From Komagataeibacter swingsii (GTDB lineage: Bacteria > Pseudomonadota > Alphaproteobacteria > Acetobacterales > Acetobacteraceae): a DNA stretch of 64,000 bases. The position numbers and the translations under genes were made by a program. The notes beneath the pieces are model-generated. The model did not search any database and was not told the DNA's origin. It saw only the letters and a list, made by a program, of their open reading frames with translations. Of the stretch, positions 1 to 7,404 are shown piece after piece. The stretch lies in the NCBI RefSeq assembly GCF_003207895.1, contig NZ_NKUB01000011.1:1-64000 (forward strand), read 5' to 3'. The first letter of the stretch is position 1; each line of letters starts with the position of its first letter.

Positions 1-1
1 T

Positions 2-217
2 GATATTGAGATAGGGCAGAATCATACCAGCCCTGCAAAGGGTTTTGTTCCCGCCGAGAAAAGATGGGTGGTCGAACGCGGCTTTGCATGGTTAGGTGAT
101 TACTGGCGTTTGGCTGTGGACAGGGAACGTCTGTTGAAAAACAGCGCAACCTTTGTCCGTATAGCATTCATTCGCCTTATGTTGAGGCGATTGTGCCCTG
201 TCCCTAGTTTATGGTGA
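2..217 (+). pseudogene. IS5-like transposase, C-terminal fragment (cut by window edge)
   Basis: An open frame enters from the left edge and gives 71 residues ending at TGA 215-217. It contains the segment RWVVERGFAWLGDYWRL followed by a D-R-E-R-L-L stretch, which matches the C-terminal catalytic region of IS5-family DDE transposases, where the E of VER is the last acidic residue. Only the end of the protein is in view, so it is not known whether the whole element is intact. Base composition is more AT-rich than the housekeeping part of the window. It borders a run of decayed genes and so marks an insertion-prone region. Confidence 0.75.
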
Positions 218-229
218 GTCTTTACTTAA

Positions 230-517
230 ATGTGTGATATTCTTGGACTAAGTGGAAAGTCTTATAAATTCTCATGGGAAGACTCTCTTCCAGAGGAAAG
301 AGGGGTTTATATTATTGCTCCGAAATCCAAGGATAACTATATCTATAGAACCTTTGAACCTGTCATGGGTTACTCTGAAAATTTGAAGAATGATGGTGTA
401 AAAATTAAGCAGATAAAAGATAAATATGATTATATTTGTGATGTTGATATTCTTATTTATACTGGAAAAGACTCCGAAAACGTATTTAAAGATATAGAAT
501 ACAACTTCAACTCTTAA
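230..517 (+). CDS. hypothetical protein, 95 aa
   Basis: A small AT-rich open frame starting with ATG just after the IS-like transposase end. I do not recognise the product. The segment RGVYIIAPKSKD recalls the first strand of GIY-YIG-type folds, but the second motif is not evident, so no function is assigned. No clear Shine-Dalgarno sequence is visible. It overlaps the convergent gene at 514-720 by four bases. Codon use differs strongly from the housekeeping genes, which suggests recent transfer. Confidence 0.4.
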   Translation: MCDILGLSGKSYKFSWEDSLPEERGVYIIAPKSKDNYIYRTFEPVMGYSENLKNDGVKIKQIKDKYDYICDVDILIYTGKDSENVFKDIEYNFNS

Positions 518-720
518 TTTTTTATAATGTTTTCTAATTCTCGTATGCGATTTTCAAGGGCGTATATTTTATAACGATTTTCCTGATAGAGCTTATAAGC
601 AACCATATAAGCTGCACCTTCAAACGGACGAAAAAGCATCCGTGCAGCCGTGCATTTAAAATGCCACCATTCACTTTTTATTCTTTTCCATCCTTTTGGA
701 TTTGTAACTGAGTTTTTCAT
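514..720 (-). CDS. hypothetical protein, 68 aa
   Basis: A short AT-rich gene whose ATG (718-720) is preceded by a good AAGGAG ribosome-binding sequence about seven bases upstream, which supports it being translated. The product is basic and ends in a predicted coiled-coil or helical tail (ALENRIRELENIIKN). The middle is rich in aromatic residues. I do not recognise a family. It faces the 230-517 gene and overlaps its end by four bases. Confidence 0.5.
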   Translation of the reverse strand: MKNSVTNPKGWKRIKSEWWHFKCTAARMLFRPFEGAAYMVAYKLYQENRYKIYALENRIRELENIIKN

Positions 721-869
721 TCCATTCTCCTTGGGAGCCTAATAGGTTCCCTTTTCTTTGTTTCGAGGGTCACTCCTCAAGCCGACGACCGACTTAGAAG
801 CCCTCATTACTGATTTACCGGCATTTCATGACCATAACATATTGATATTACACGGTTTTTATTTAGAAA

Positions 870-1586
870 GTTACTTATTACGAAACAGTCTCTAAATGGA
901 AGAATGGCATTGATGCTGCCGGGCGTTCCCCAGCCCAGTGGAATGCATGGGATAGCGAAATCCGCCGCACGGTCGATGAATACAACCGGCATTTATCCAA
1001 TGCACCTGGCTATCATCCGCTGGATTGACGCTGGATCAAGGCGATTATCTGGGTAGAGACCGGGGCGCACAGCCCCGCATGGACCCGTCAGCCCATGCAG
1101 ATCGGTAATCCGGGTGATCCGGGACTGACTTCGCTGTTGTCTGGAAAGGAGGGTGGTGACCACATTGTGCCACCTGCGTGGAAAGGGCGTCTGACAGTTG
1201 GTTCTGCTCGGTCAAATCCGGTAGATAACATTCGTGCCGGGGTCGGATATCTGCTTATGAGGATGGCAAACTTCAGGATGGATACGGTTGTCGATCCTAA
1301 TGCCAGGATTGAGAAAGTTATGGTCACGGCGTCGAACAACAATCTGTGGAATATCGCGAGGAACACGGGTACAACAGTTAAAAACCTGCAAAGCCTGAAT
1401 CCGGGTATTACGCCAGTCCAGCTTAAGCCAGGAATGGAACTAAAATATCAGAAAGCGTCTGAACAACGGGTGATTTTTGGATGGAAAAACATTGCCGCAT
1501 CCACAGTGGCAGATTTGTATAATCATGCTAACATTTATGATTATACAAGGAAACTGAATTATGTATTCCCTCGTGTCGGTCGATAA
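870..1586 (+). pseudogene. lytic transglycosylase-like protein with C-terminal LysM, disrupted (unit 1)
   Basis: A single frame from 870 to 1586 encodes a cell-wall hydrolase-like protein but lacks a start codon (a stop lies at 864-866) and carries an in-frame TGA at 1026-1028. Around the stop the protein reads GYHPLD, stop, RWIKAIIWVETGAHSPAW, then QPMQIGNPGDPG and NIRAGVGYLLMRMA. This pattern (Glu before a hydrophobic MQI segment, then N-I-x-x-G-x-x-YL) is that of SLT/goose-lysozyme-type transglycosylases, with the E of VETG as probable catalytic acid. A LysM domain follows (NLWNIARNTG to LKPGMELKY). The 3' end overlaps the LprI-like gene by 26 bases. Near-identical LysM copies recur at about 2470 and 3241. 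Either stop could in principle be a sequence error, but with no start either, a pseudogene is the simplest reading. Confidence 0.75.
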
Positions 1587-2040
1587 CAAATTTTTAATGC
1601 GCCGAAAGATAATTTCTTGTTTTTGCCTAATTCTCTGTATTCCAATGACAGCTATGGCAGAGACCAAGTCTATAGTCCCGACAGACGAGGAATTATATGA
1701 AGAATGTAGTGAATTTTCGATGGCAGGAATACATGAATGCCTACAAAAAAAACGTGATGAAAGTCAAAAAGCGTTAACGCAAGCTGAAGCCCATGTGAAT
1801 ACCATGCTGTCCCGATGGGATGTGGAAGACCAATATATTGTTCAGGCTAAAAGTCATTTTGCAATAGATAAGCAGGAATTTATTAATTATCGTGAGGCGC
1901 ACTGTCTATTTATAAAATCTTTGGGGGCTAGTGGAATTGGTAATGCATTGGAAATAAAGGAATATTCGTGTATTGCCGAATTGAATTACAGAAGAATTGC
2001 GCAATTGCGGGAAGCTGTTTCTCAGTTCCAGCTTAAATAA
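1561..2040 (+). CDS. LprI-like lysozyme-inhibitor family protein, copy 1
   Basis: A 159-residue secreted protein. A hydrophobic signal segment (ISCFCLILCIPMTAMAE) follows residue 13, and the mature part has the LprI/DUF1311-type arrangement: four cysteines (in ECSEF, HECLQ, AHCLF and YSCIA) around a helical K/R/E-rich middle. LprI proteins bind and inhibit lysozymes in the cell envelope. The ATG at 1561 has AAGGAA 11-16 bases upstream; an alternative ATG at 1597 would give a tighter signal peptide but has no visible ribosome-binding site. The start overlaps the end of the disrupted lysozyme-like gene, so the pair looks translationally coupled, as expected of a hydrolase and its protective inhibitor. 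A paralogue follows at 2585-3064. That it is the immunity partner is an inference. Confidence 0.7.
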   Translation: MYSLVSVDNKFLMRRKIISCFCLILCIPMTAMAETKSIVPTDEELYEECSEFSMAGIHECLQKKRDESQKALTQAEAHVNTMLSRWDVEDQYIVQAKSHFAIDKQEFINYREAHCLFIKSLGASGIGNALEIKEYSCIAELNYRRIAQLREAVSQFQLK

Positions 2041-2306
2041 CTCGCCTCTTGGGTGAAAATAAGATCCCCTTTCATGTTTTCTGCTACTGCTGAGACAAAG
2101 GCGAAAATCGCCAGACGGAGTAAGGAAACTGGTTTGTCATTTAAGATTATGCTGTGACGGTGAGTATGCGAAGTTGTGGCAGTATCTAAAGCGAGGATTG
2201 AGTCTCAAAGGAGCTTATTCATTATCCCGATAGTCCCGAAATCTCACAATTTTTTCTTTAATTTCTGTTGGAAAATCAGGAATGTAGCATTTTTGCAGGA
2301 CTGTTA
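2041..2306. other. non-coding remnant between repeat units
   Basis: I see no gene here. The segment contains GCTGTGACGGT (2151-2161) followed by a stretch resembling GGCAGTATCTAAA. A similar pair occurs at 3191-3225 (GCTGTGACGGT, then GCGGTATCTTAAA), again just downstream of an LprI-like gene. The segment is therefore part of the duplicated unit and not unique spacer. Its right edge is the breakpoint at the palindromic element beginning at 2307. Confidence 0.5.
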
Positions 2307-2469
2307 GAGGCTGTTTGAAAACAAATCATTGATAAAAAACAATAAAAGTTTTTGGGTGCCGCCTTTTTCTCAAAAAGGCGGCGTTCTTTCGAAGCTTCTG
2401 CAAAAAGCTTCACCAAAAACTTCCTTTAATTTTAAAGCGCTATCATGAGCTGACTTTTCAAACAGTCTC
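2307..2469 (+). mobile_element. MITE-like palindromic element, full length (copy A)
   Basis: A 163-bp element bounded by terminal inverted repeats GAGGCTGTTTGAAAA and TTTTCAAACAGTCTC. Inside are hairpins GCCGCC...GGCGGC and GAAGCTT...AAGCTTC, enclosed by GTTTTTGGGTG and CACCAAAAAC. Flanking triplets are TTA on the left and TCA on the right, so no exact target duplication remains. The right flank continues directly into a LysM remnant homologous to unit 1, while the left flank does not, so this copy sits at a deletion or rearrangement breakpoint. Confidence 0.85.
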
Positions 2470-2584
2470 TCAGAAGGCGTTTGAGCAGCATGTATTTTTT
2501 TTGGGTGGAAAAATATTTCTTCATTTAGTATAGCCCAGCCATATAATACAAGTAATGTTATCATCTATTCAAGGAAATTAGATT
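2470..2584 (+). pseudogene. LysM-protein 3' remnant of unit 2
   Basis: Starting at the base after the palindromic element, TCAGAAGGCGTTTGAGCAGC aligns with TCAGAAAGCGTCTGAACAAC of unit 1 (about 1449), and the similarity continues through TCAAGGAAATTAGATTATG just before the second LprI-like gene. Extra T residues in the run near 2495 break the frame. The remainder of this LysM/transglycosylase copy is missing to the left of the element. It supports a tandem duplication of the whole hydrolase plus inhibitor unit. Confidence 0.7.
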
Positions 2585-3064
2585 ATGTGCGAAAATTCAC
2601 TGGTCCGTAATAATTTTCCTATATGGATGAAGATTATTCTTGGGTTCAGTCTGGCTACCTGTCTTTCAACAATAGCCAGAGCAGATGATGCGTCTACAAC
2701 TCCAACAGAAAAGGAATTATATGACGAATGTAGTGAATTTTCAATGGCAGGGATACATGACTGTCTGCGGAAGAAACGCGATGAAAGTCAGAAAGTGTTG
2801 GCGCAGGCTGAAGCGCGCATGAACACAGTGATGTCCCGATGGGATGTGGATGATCAGTTTATCGCGATAGCCAAAAGCAATTTCATCAAGGACAAACAGG
2901 AATTCCTGAAGTATCGTGAGGTTCATTGTAATTTTATGAGATCGTTGGGTGGTCCTGTAATTGGTATCGGGTTGGATGCAAGATTGTATACATGTGTTGC
3001 TGAGCTGAATTACAGGCGCGCCAGACTTCTTGAAGATGTATTTCCTGATTTGCCATCTAAATAG
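2585..3064 (+). CDS. LprI-like lysozyme-inhibitor family protein, copy 2
   Basis: A 159-residue paralogue of the gene at 1561-2040: the mature domains share most residues, including the motif DECSEFSMAGIHDCL, SRWDVDDQF and all four cysteines. A signal peptide (IILGFSLATCLSTIARA) follows residue 16. The ATG at 2585 has AAGGAA 11-16 bases upstream, in the same arrangement as copy 1. Unlike copy 1, its upstream hydrolase is reduced to a short remnant, so this copy stands as an orphan inhibitor. Retaining intact inhibitor genes while the hydrolases decay is what selection for protection against a lytic enzyme from outside would leave; this interpretation is inferred. Confidence 0.7.
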   Translation: MCENSLVRNNFPIWMKIILGFSLATCLSTIARADDASTTPTEKELYDECSEFSMAGIHDCLRKKRDESQKVLAQAEARMNTVMSRWDVDDQFIAIAKSNFIKDKQEFLKYREVHCNFMRSLGGPVIGIGLDARLYTCVAELNYRRARLLEDVFPDLPSK

Positions 3065-3240
3065 ATTGTTTATTGTACAGGAAAATAAAATTTCATCATT
3101 TTCGTGATTCTAATATCATTGGATAGGTCAGCACCCGTTTAACGATCGTATCGAGAGTAAATAAAACAATGGCTCACTGTTCTGGATCACGCTGTGACGG
3201 TAGTTTTTCGGACTGGTAGCGGTATCTTAAACTGAGATCG

Positions 3241-3495
3241 TAGAACAACATTCTGTGGAATATCGCGAGGAACACGGGTATGACAGTTAAAAACCTGCAA
3301 AGCCTGAATCCCAGCATTACGCCAGCCCAGCTTAAGCCAGGAATGGAACTAAAATATCAGAAAGCATCTGAACAACGGGTGATTTTTGGATGGAAAAACA
3401 TTGCCGCATCCATGATGTCAGATTTACATAATCATGCCAAAGTTTATGATTATACAATAAAACTGAATTATGTATTCTCTTGTATCAGTCGATAA
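3241..3495 (+). pseudogene. LysM-domain remnant of unit 3
   Basis: Sequence nearly identical to the LysM part of unit 1: frames give LWNIARNTGMTVKNLQSLNP, LKPGMELKYQKASEQR and WKNIAAS. The catalytic part is absent; upstream sequence is unrelated from about 3240. The end is followed, in the same geometry as units 1 and 2, by a decayed LprI-like copy. A 71-codon frame from ATG 3280 is open but would make only the C-terminal half of a LysM domain, so it is treated as a remnant. Confidence 0.7.
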
Positions 3496-3502
3496 TAAAT
3501 TT

Positions 3503-3690
3503 TAATGTGCATGAAGATAATTTCTTTTTTTGTCTGATTTTCAGCGGTCTATCTAGAATAGACCAAGTATGTGGTGCCAATAAAAGATAAATCATCATGA
3601 CGAATGTAGTAAATTTCGATGGCAGGAATACATGGCCGGCTGCAGAAAAAAGTATGATGAAAGTCAAAAAGATTTAAGGGGTGTTATGTA
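3503..3690 (+). pseudogene. LprI-like inhibitor remnant of unit 3
   Basis: Aligns at DNA level with the 5' half of the 1561-2040 gene (AAAGATAATTTCTT near the signal peptide, GAATGTAGT...TTTCGATGGCAGGAATACATG in the mature part, GATGAAAGTCAAAAA). It contains several small deletions and an in-frame stop, and ends abruptly about 15 bases before sequence leading into an IS5-like transposase start. It is dead as a gene and shows that at least three hydrolase-inhibitor units once stood here. Confidence 0.7.
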
Positions 3691-3706
3691 ATTTTGTGCC
3701 TGATTT

Positions 3707-3860
3707 GTGCAGCAATCAGGCATGATACCTGCACGCAAACCATATCCCTCTGATGTATCAGACGAAGAATGGTTTCTGGTTGTCCCGTATCTGGCCCTGA
3801 TGCGCAAGGATGTGGAACAACGGCATCACGCAGTGTGCGAACGGTTCAATGGGTGGCCTG
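3707..3860 (+). pseudogene. IS5-like transposase, N-terminal fragment
   Basis: Translation gives RKPYPSDVSDEEWFLVVPYL and then ERFNGW, the conserved start of IS5-family transposases (usually PSDvSDEEWAlv...L and an FNGLRY motif). Homology ends after about 50 residues, where the frame runs into unrelated GC-rich sequence. From 3861 to 4190 I see no gene. The fragment shows another insertion and deletion event at the right edge of the inhibitor array. Confidence 0.6.
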
Positions 3861-4194
3861 GCGCGCCCCGGCGTCATGGTTCACGTGGCTTTTTTCTTCA
3901 TGGCGCGGCGGGGCCTGCGATGTGACGACAGGCAGGCGCCCTGACATGCCCCCCGCGCTGGCGGAGCATTCATCCGATCTTTCCTTCAGCTGCCCCGACA
4001 CTATTCCATGGTTGCGCCAGAATACGCGATACGACGATCATGCCATCGCATGCGCGGCGGGTTCTGGCCGCGCGGTCCGGAATCACAATGGTGAAAATAT
4101 GGAGGGGGGACTAATTCCGCCCGGCCTCAGCCCGCGCCATCACCGCGGGCACGCATCCGGTGTCGCTGTCATATTCTGGCAACACCTGTCGGTT

Positions 4195-4237
4195 ATATAT
4201 AGACATATATAGGTCTAGATACGAATATATATAGACA
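4195..4237 (+). promoter_or_regulatory. AT-rich direct repeats upstream of TonB receptor
   Basis: ATATATAGACA occurs at 4195-4205 and again at 4227-4237, with ATATATAGGTC at 4205-4215 between them, about 70-110 bases before the receptor start. The stretch stands out sharply from the GC-rich surroundings. It could hold the promoter and an operator; no known operator consensus is matched well enough to name a regulator. Confidence 0.4.
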
Positions 4238-4303
4238 AATCCATCCGGCAAATGGAAAACACCTGTAGATGTCCTTTGCTCATACTCATGGTTGAACAGT
4301 ATT

Positions 4304-6697
4304 ATGCGTCGTTGTTATAATGCATTTTTTTTCGTAGGAACGCCGGGCCTGGTTTTGCTGGCGGGCACGGCGCTGGCTGCGCCGTCCGATACCGTATCGA
4401 CGGGTGCGACTGCCAGGCTGGTCCCTGTAAAGGGGGCGCCGCGTCATGATTCCAGACCATCTGCAAAAACCCCGGCGGACCACGCAGCCCAGGCGGCCGC
4501 GGCGGGTACGGACGCACCCATCGCCGGGATACTCGACGGGTCCAATGGCGAAACGATAACCGTCCACGGCCACCATGCGGCGGATGGCACCGGCGCCAAA
4601 TATATGAACAAGAACATCTATCTCGGCCCGCTGGGCAACCGGGACACGCTGGATACGCCGTATTCCGTCATGGGTGTTACGCATGATGTCGTGGTCAACC
4701 AGCAGTTGCGCAACGTCAACGACATGGCGCAGTACCTGCCTTCCGTGCAGTTGGAAATCCGTGGCGACCCCAACACGTCCCGCCCGCAGTCGCGCGGGTT
4801 CGAGGCCGACGTGATCTCCAACTCCCGCCTTGACGGGCTGAACGTGGTGTCCACCACGCCGTACCCGGCGGAATGGGTGGACAACCTGCAGGTGCTCAAT
4901 GGCCTGGCCGGGGCGATGTATGGGCCGGAAAACCCGGCGGGTGTGTTTGAATACACGCTCAAGCGCCCGACCAACCGCCGCACCGAACGGCTTTCGGTCG
5001 GTGTGGATTCCATCGGCACGCCTACGGTCAATGGCGATATTTCCGGCCGTGTCGGCAGGAAGGGCTGGTTTGGCTACCGCCTGAACATGCTGCACGCCAA
5101 TGGTTCGGCCTACGCGCCCGGAAGCTGGATACGGCGTGAGATGGTCAGCGCCGATTTCGATATCCATTTCGATTCCAAGACGGTCCTTGAACTGGACGCC
5201 AGCCATTACACCTATGACGAACGCGGCATGGCGCCCGGCTTTGGCATTTCCGCCGGCACGGCCGCCAACCCGACCGGCATTGGCGGGCAGTTGCCCGAGG
5301 CCCCGGACCTGAGCCGGCGCATGGCGCCCGACTGGAGCGGGTACAACATGGAGACCAATACCTTCCTGGCCAAGATCAAGCACCAGATCAACAGGGACTG
5401 GAGCTTTACGCTGGGCGGGCTGTACCAGGACGCCAAGCGCCAGTCCTTTGGCATAAGCGATACGCTCAGCGCCACCGAAGGGTATGAAGGTTTCTATACG
5501 TCCAAGGCCACGGCCACGACAACGGCGGACGATTTCCGCGTTGGCAGTAACATGGCCTATTTCAACGGCCGCGTGCATACCGGCCCCCTGACGCATGACC
5601 TGGTCATCGGCACCAATGGGTACATGATGGGGAATTACAATCCGACCAAGGCCGTGACCAGCGCCCAGAGCCTGGGCACATACAACATGTATGGCGCCGC
5701 GCCCACCAACGGCACGCAGCCCTATTATACCGGCCGCTACAAATCCAGTTCCATCATGAGCCAGTCCTTTATCATTGGCGATACGATGCGGATCAACAGG
5801 CACTGGTCGGTGATGGGCACCCTGGCGTGGAGCTGGATCAGCCAGGAAGGCACGACCAGCTACAAAACCCCGCTCCAGAAAACCTTTGAGGCCGACGCGA
5901 CGTTCAGCCCGACGGCCAGCGTCATATACAAGCCGACGCGTAACCAGACCCTGTACTTCACCTATGGGCGGTCAGCGGAGGCAGGGCCGGTCACGCCCAA
6001 TAACGCCGCCTATACCAATCCGAACATAGCCTTGCCGGTCTCGCATTCCGAGGAATACGAAGTCGGGTACAAGGTGCGTTACCAGAAGATGCAGTTCAAT
6101 GTCGCCGGTTTCCGCATGACCTCGCCCTATGCGATGTACGTGCCCACGGCCAGCAATGCCTGTAGCAACGGCAAGAACTGCCAGACCTATGAATATGGCG
6201 GCACGCAGCGCAATTATGGCGTGGAGGCCCAGATTTCGGGCGAGGTCCTGCCCAACCTGTCCGTGCTGGCCGGCATGACCTGGCTGGATGCGGAACTGGT
6301 CAACAGCAGGACGGCCACCTACAACAACAAGGAAATTGTCGGCGCGGCCCCGCTGCAGGCCAGCCTGCTGCTGGATTACCGCCTGCCGGCCTCGATGGGA
6401 TCGTTCGCCTCGGGCTGGGCGTTCAATGCCAGCGTGCATTACATGGGCAACCGTGCGGCCAACATTACCAATACGCTGCATACCGGGTCCTACACCACGC
6501 TGGACCTTGGGACACGTTACGCCTTCCACGTATCCAAATTCCCGTGGGTCGCGCGCTTTGGCGTCAGCAACGCCACGAATGAACGGTACTGGGCCTCGGT
6601 CTATACGGGTGCGCCCAGTGGCACATCGGGCGCGGCGTCAACCCTGTATGCCGGGCTGCCGCGCGTCTATCACTTCACGCTCTCGCTGGAATTCTGA
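4304..6697 (+). CDS. TonB-dependent siderophore-type outer membrane receptor 1
   Basis: A 797-residue outer-membrane gated channel. The signal peptide MRRCYNAFFFVGTPGLVLLA fits the ATG at 4304; an in-frame TTG at 4292 is possible but adds nothing. After a linker, the plug domain spans roughly residues 75-220 (GETITVHGHH, TPYSVMGVTHDVV, QYLPSVQLEIRG, PQSRGFEAD, LNGLAGAMYGPENPAG), and the rest is beta-barrel, ending in the aromatic residue of SLEF as such barrels do. Plug features (SRGF, short linkers) fit siderophore receptors of the FhuA/FecA type. No anti-sigma N-terminal signalling domain is evident. The ligand cannot be told from sequence. A second receptor follows in the same orientation, 700 bases downstream, apparently with its own promoter. 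Confidence 0.88.
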   Translation: MRRCYNAFFFVGTPGLVLLAGTALAAPSDTVSTGATARLVPVKGAPRHDSRPSAKTPADHAAQAAAAGTDAPIAGILDGSNGETITVHGHHAADGTGAKYMNKNIYLGPLGNRDTLDTPYSVMGVTHDVVVNQQLRNVNDMAQYLPSVQLEIRGDPNTSRPQSRGFEADVISNSRLDGLNVVSTTPYPAEWVDNLQVLNGLAGAMYGPENPAGVFEYTLKRPTNRRTERLSVGVDSIGTPTVNGDISGRVGRKGWFGYRLNMLHANGSAYAPGSWIRREMVSADFDIHFDSKTVLELDASHYTYDERGMAPGFGISAGTAANPTGIGGQLPEAPDLSRRMAPDWSGYNMETNTFLAKIKHQINRDWSFTLGGLYQDAKRQSFGISDTLSATEGYEGFYTSKATATTTADDFRVGSNMAYFNGRVHTGPLTHDLVIGTNGYMMGNYNPTKAVTSAQSLGTYNMYGAAPTNGTQPYYTGRYKSSSIMSQSFIIGDTMRINRHWSVMGTLAWSWISQEGTTSYKTPLQKTFEADATFSPTASVIYKPTRNQTLYFTYGRSAEAGPVTPNNAAYTNPNIALPVSHSEEYEVGYKVRYQKMQFNVAGFRMTSPYAMYVPTASNACSNGKNCQTYEYGGTQRNYGVEAQISGEVLPNLSVLAGMTWLDAELVNSRTATYNNKEIVGAAPLQASLLLDYRLPASMGSFASGWAFNASVHYMGNRAANITNTLHTGSYTTLDLGTRYAFHVSKFPWVARFGVSNATNERYWASVYTGAPSGTSGAASTLYAGLPRVYHFTLSLEF

Positions 6698-6876
6698 CCC
6701 CGTATCCCGGGTCGCCGTCAGGTCACGGCCTGTGGCGGCCCGGATAAGGGCGGAACGGCCATCCGTGCCGCGGACTGGCCGCGACAGCCGCTATACGTCC
6801 TGAAGGTGCGGCAACCCTTCGCGACGCGGCCACGGGTTCGGATATCTTGATGAACGTCCCCGGCCTGCCGATGTAA

Positions 6877-7004
6877 GAGACTGTTTGAAAAGTCAGTTCA
6901 TGATAGCGCTTTAAAATGAAAGGACGTTTTTGGTGAAGCTTTTTGCAGAAGCTTCGAAAGAACGCCGCCTTTTTGAAAAAAAGCAGCACCCAAAAACTTT
7001 TTCT
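6877..7004 (+). mobile_element. MITE-like palindromic element, one end missing (copy B)
   Basis: Begins with a perfect GAGACTGTTTGAAAA terminal repeat preceded by TAA (6874-6876), continues through GATAGCGCTTTAAAAT and both hairpins, and stops after CCCAAAAACTTTTT, so the second terminal repeat is absent. It lies in the 700-base gap between the two TonB receptors. The rest of that gap, 6698-6876 and 7005-7344, shows no convincing gene. Confidence 0.8.
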
Positions 7005-7112
7005 AAGCGCGCAGGGGCCATTCACCCGATGCCGCCGGACCCCGTTCAATACCCGATACAGCCGCCACCATGGCCCCGATACGGGAGTGGTGGTTGATCT
7101 GTATCGAGATAT

Positions 7113-7143
7113 GGCGAAGCTTTGCAAAAGGTTTCGCCTTTTT
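7113..7143 (+). terminator. possible Rho-independent terminator
   Basis: GGCGAA (7113-7118) pairs with TTCGCC (7133-7138), followed by five T residues. The loop resembles the hairpin of the local palindromic repeat family, so it may be a degenerate copy of that. No gene ends close upstream, which makes its role unclear. Confidence 0.35.
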
Positions 7144-7344
7144 CATTCCAGAATGCGCAATGCCAGTGCGAAAGCGCCGGATCATCTTGCGCCCCGTGTC
7201 GCGCATGGTCGGGGGCGGGGCCGGTTTTCCGGAGATATCTGCACGCATGCGCCCTGCAAACACGCCGTGGCCGGTCGGGCGGGCTGCGTCAGCGCATGCG
7301 CGCCGGTGCGGTGGCAGGCTGGGGAAGGGAGATATTTTGATATT

Positions 7345-7363
7345 GCAATTCATTATCAATTGC
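7345..7363 (+). promoter_or_regulatory. Fur-like operator candidate
   Basis: A perfect inverted repeat GCAATT-CATTATC-AATTGC lies about 40 bases before the start of the second TonB receptor. Its composition and the CATTATC centre resemble Fur-box sites. Iron repression of an outer-membrane siderophore receptor is the usual arrangement. This is inferred from the sequence and the neighbour only. Confidence 0.5.
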
Positions 7364-7404
7364 TGAATAAGCTGCCGGGAACCGTCACAATGTGAGCTTT
7401 GATA

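Noticed and set aside
882-900. AAACAGTCTCT as another end of the MITE-like element
   Set aside because: It matches the terminal repeat over 11 bases only, lies inside the hydrolase frame (E-T-V-S-K) and lacks hairpins nearby; likely chance.
3769-4212. 147-codon frame after the IS5-like fragment
   Set aside because: Out of frame with the transposase similarity and without a plausible start; treated as debris.
4286-5803. Long open frame antisense to the first TonB receptor
   Set aside because: The composition (Arg/His/Gly-rich, no domain) and the well-conserved receptor on the other strand show it is a GC-driven shadow.
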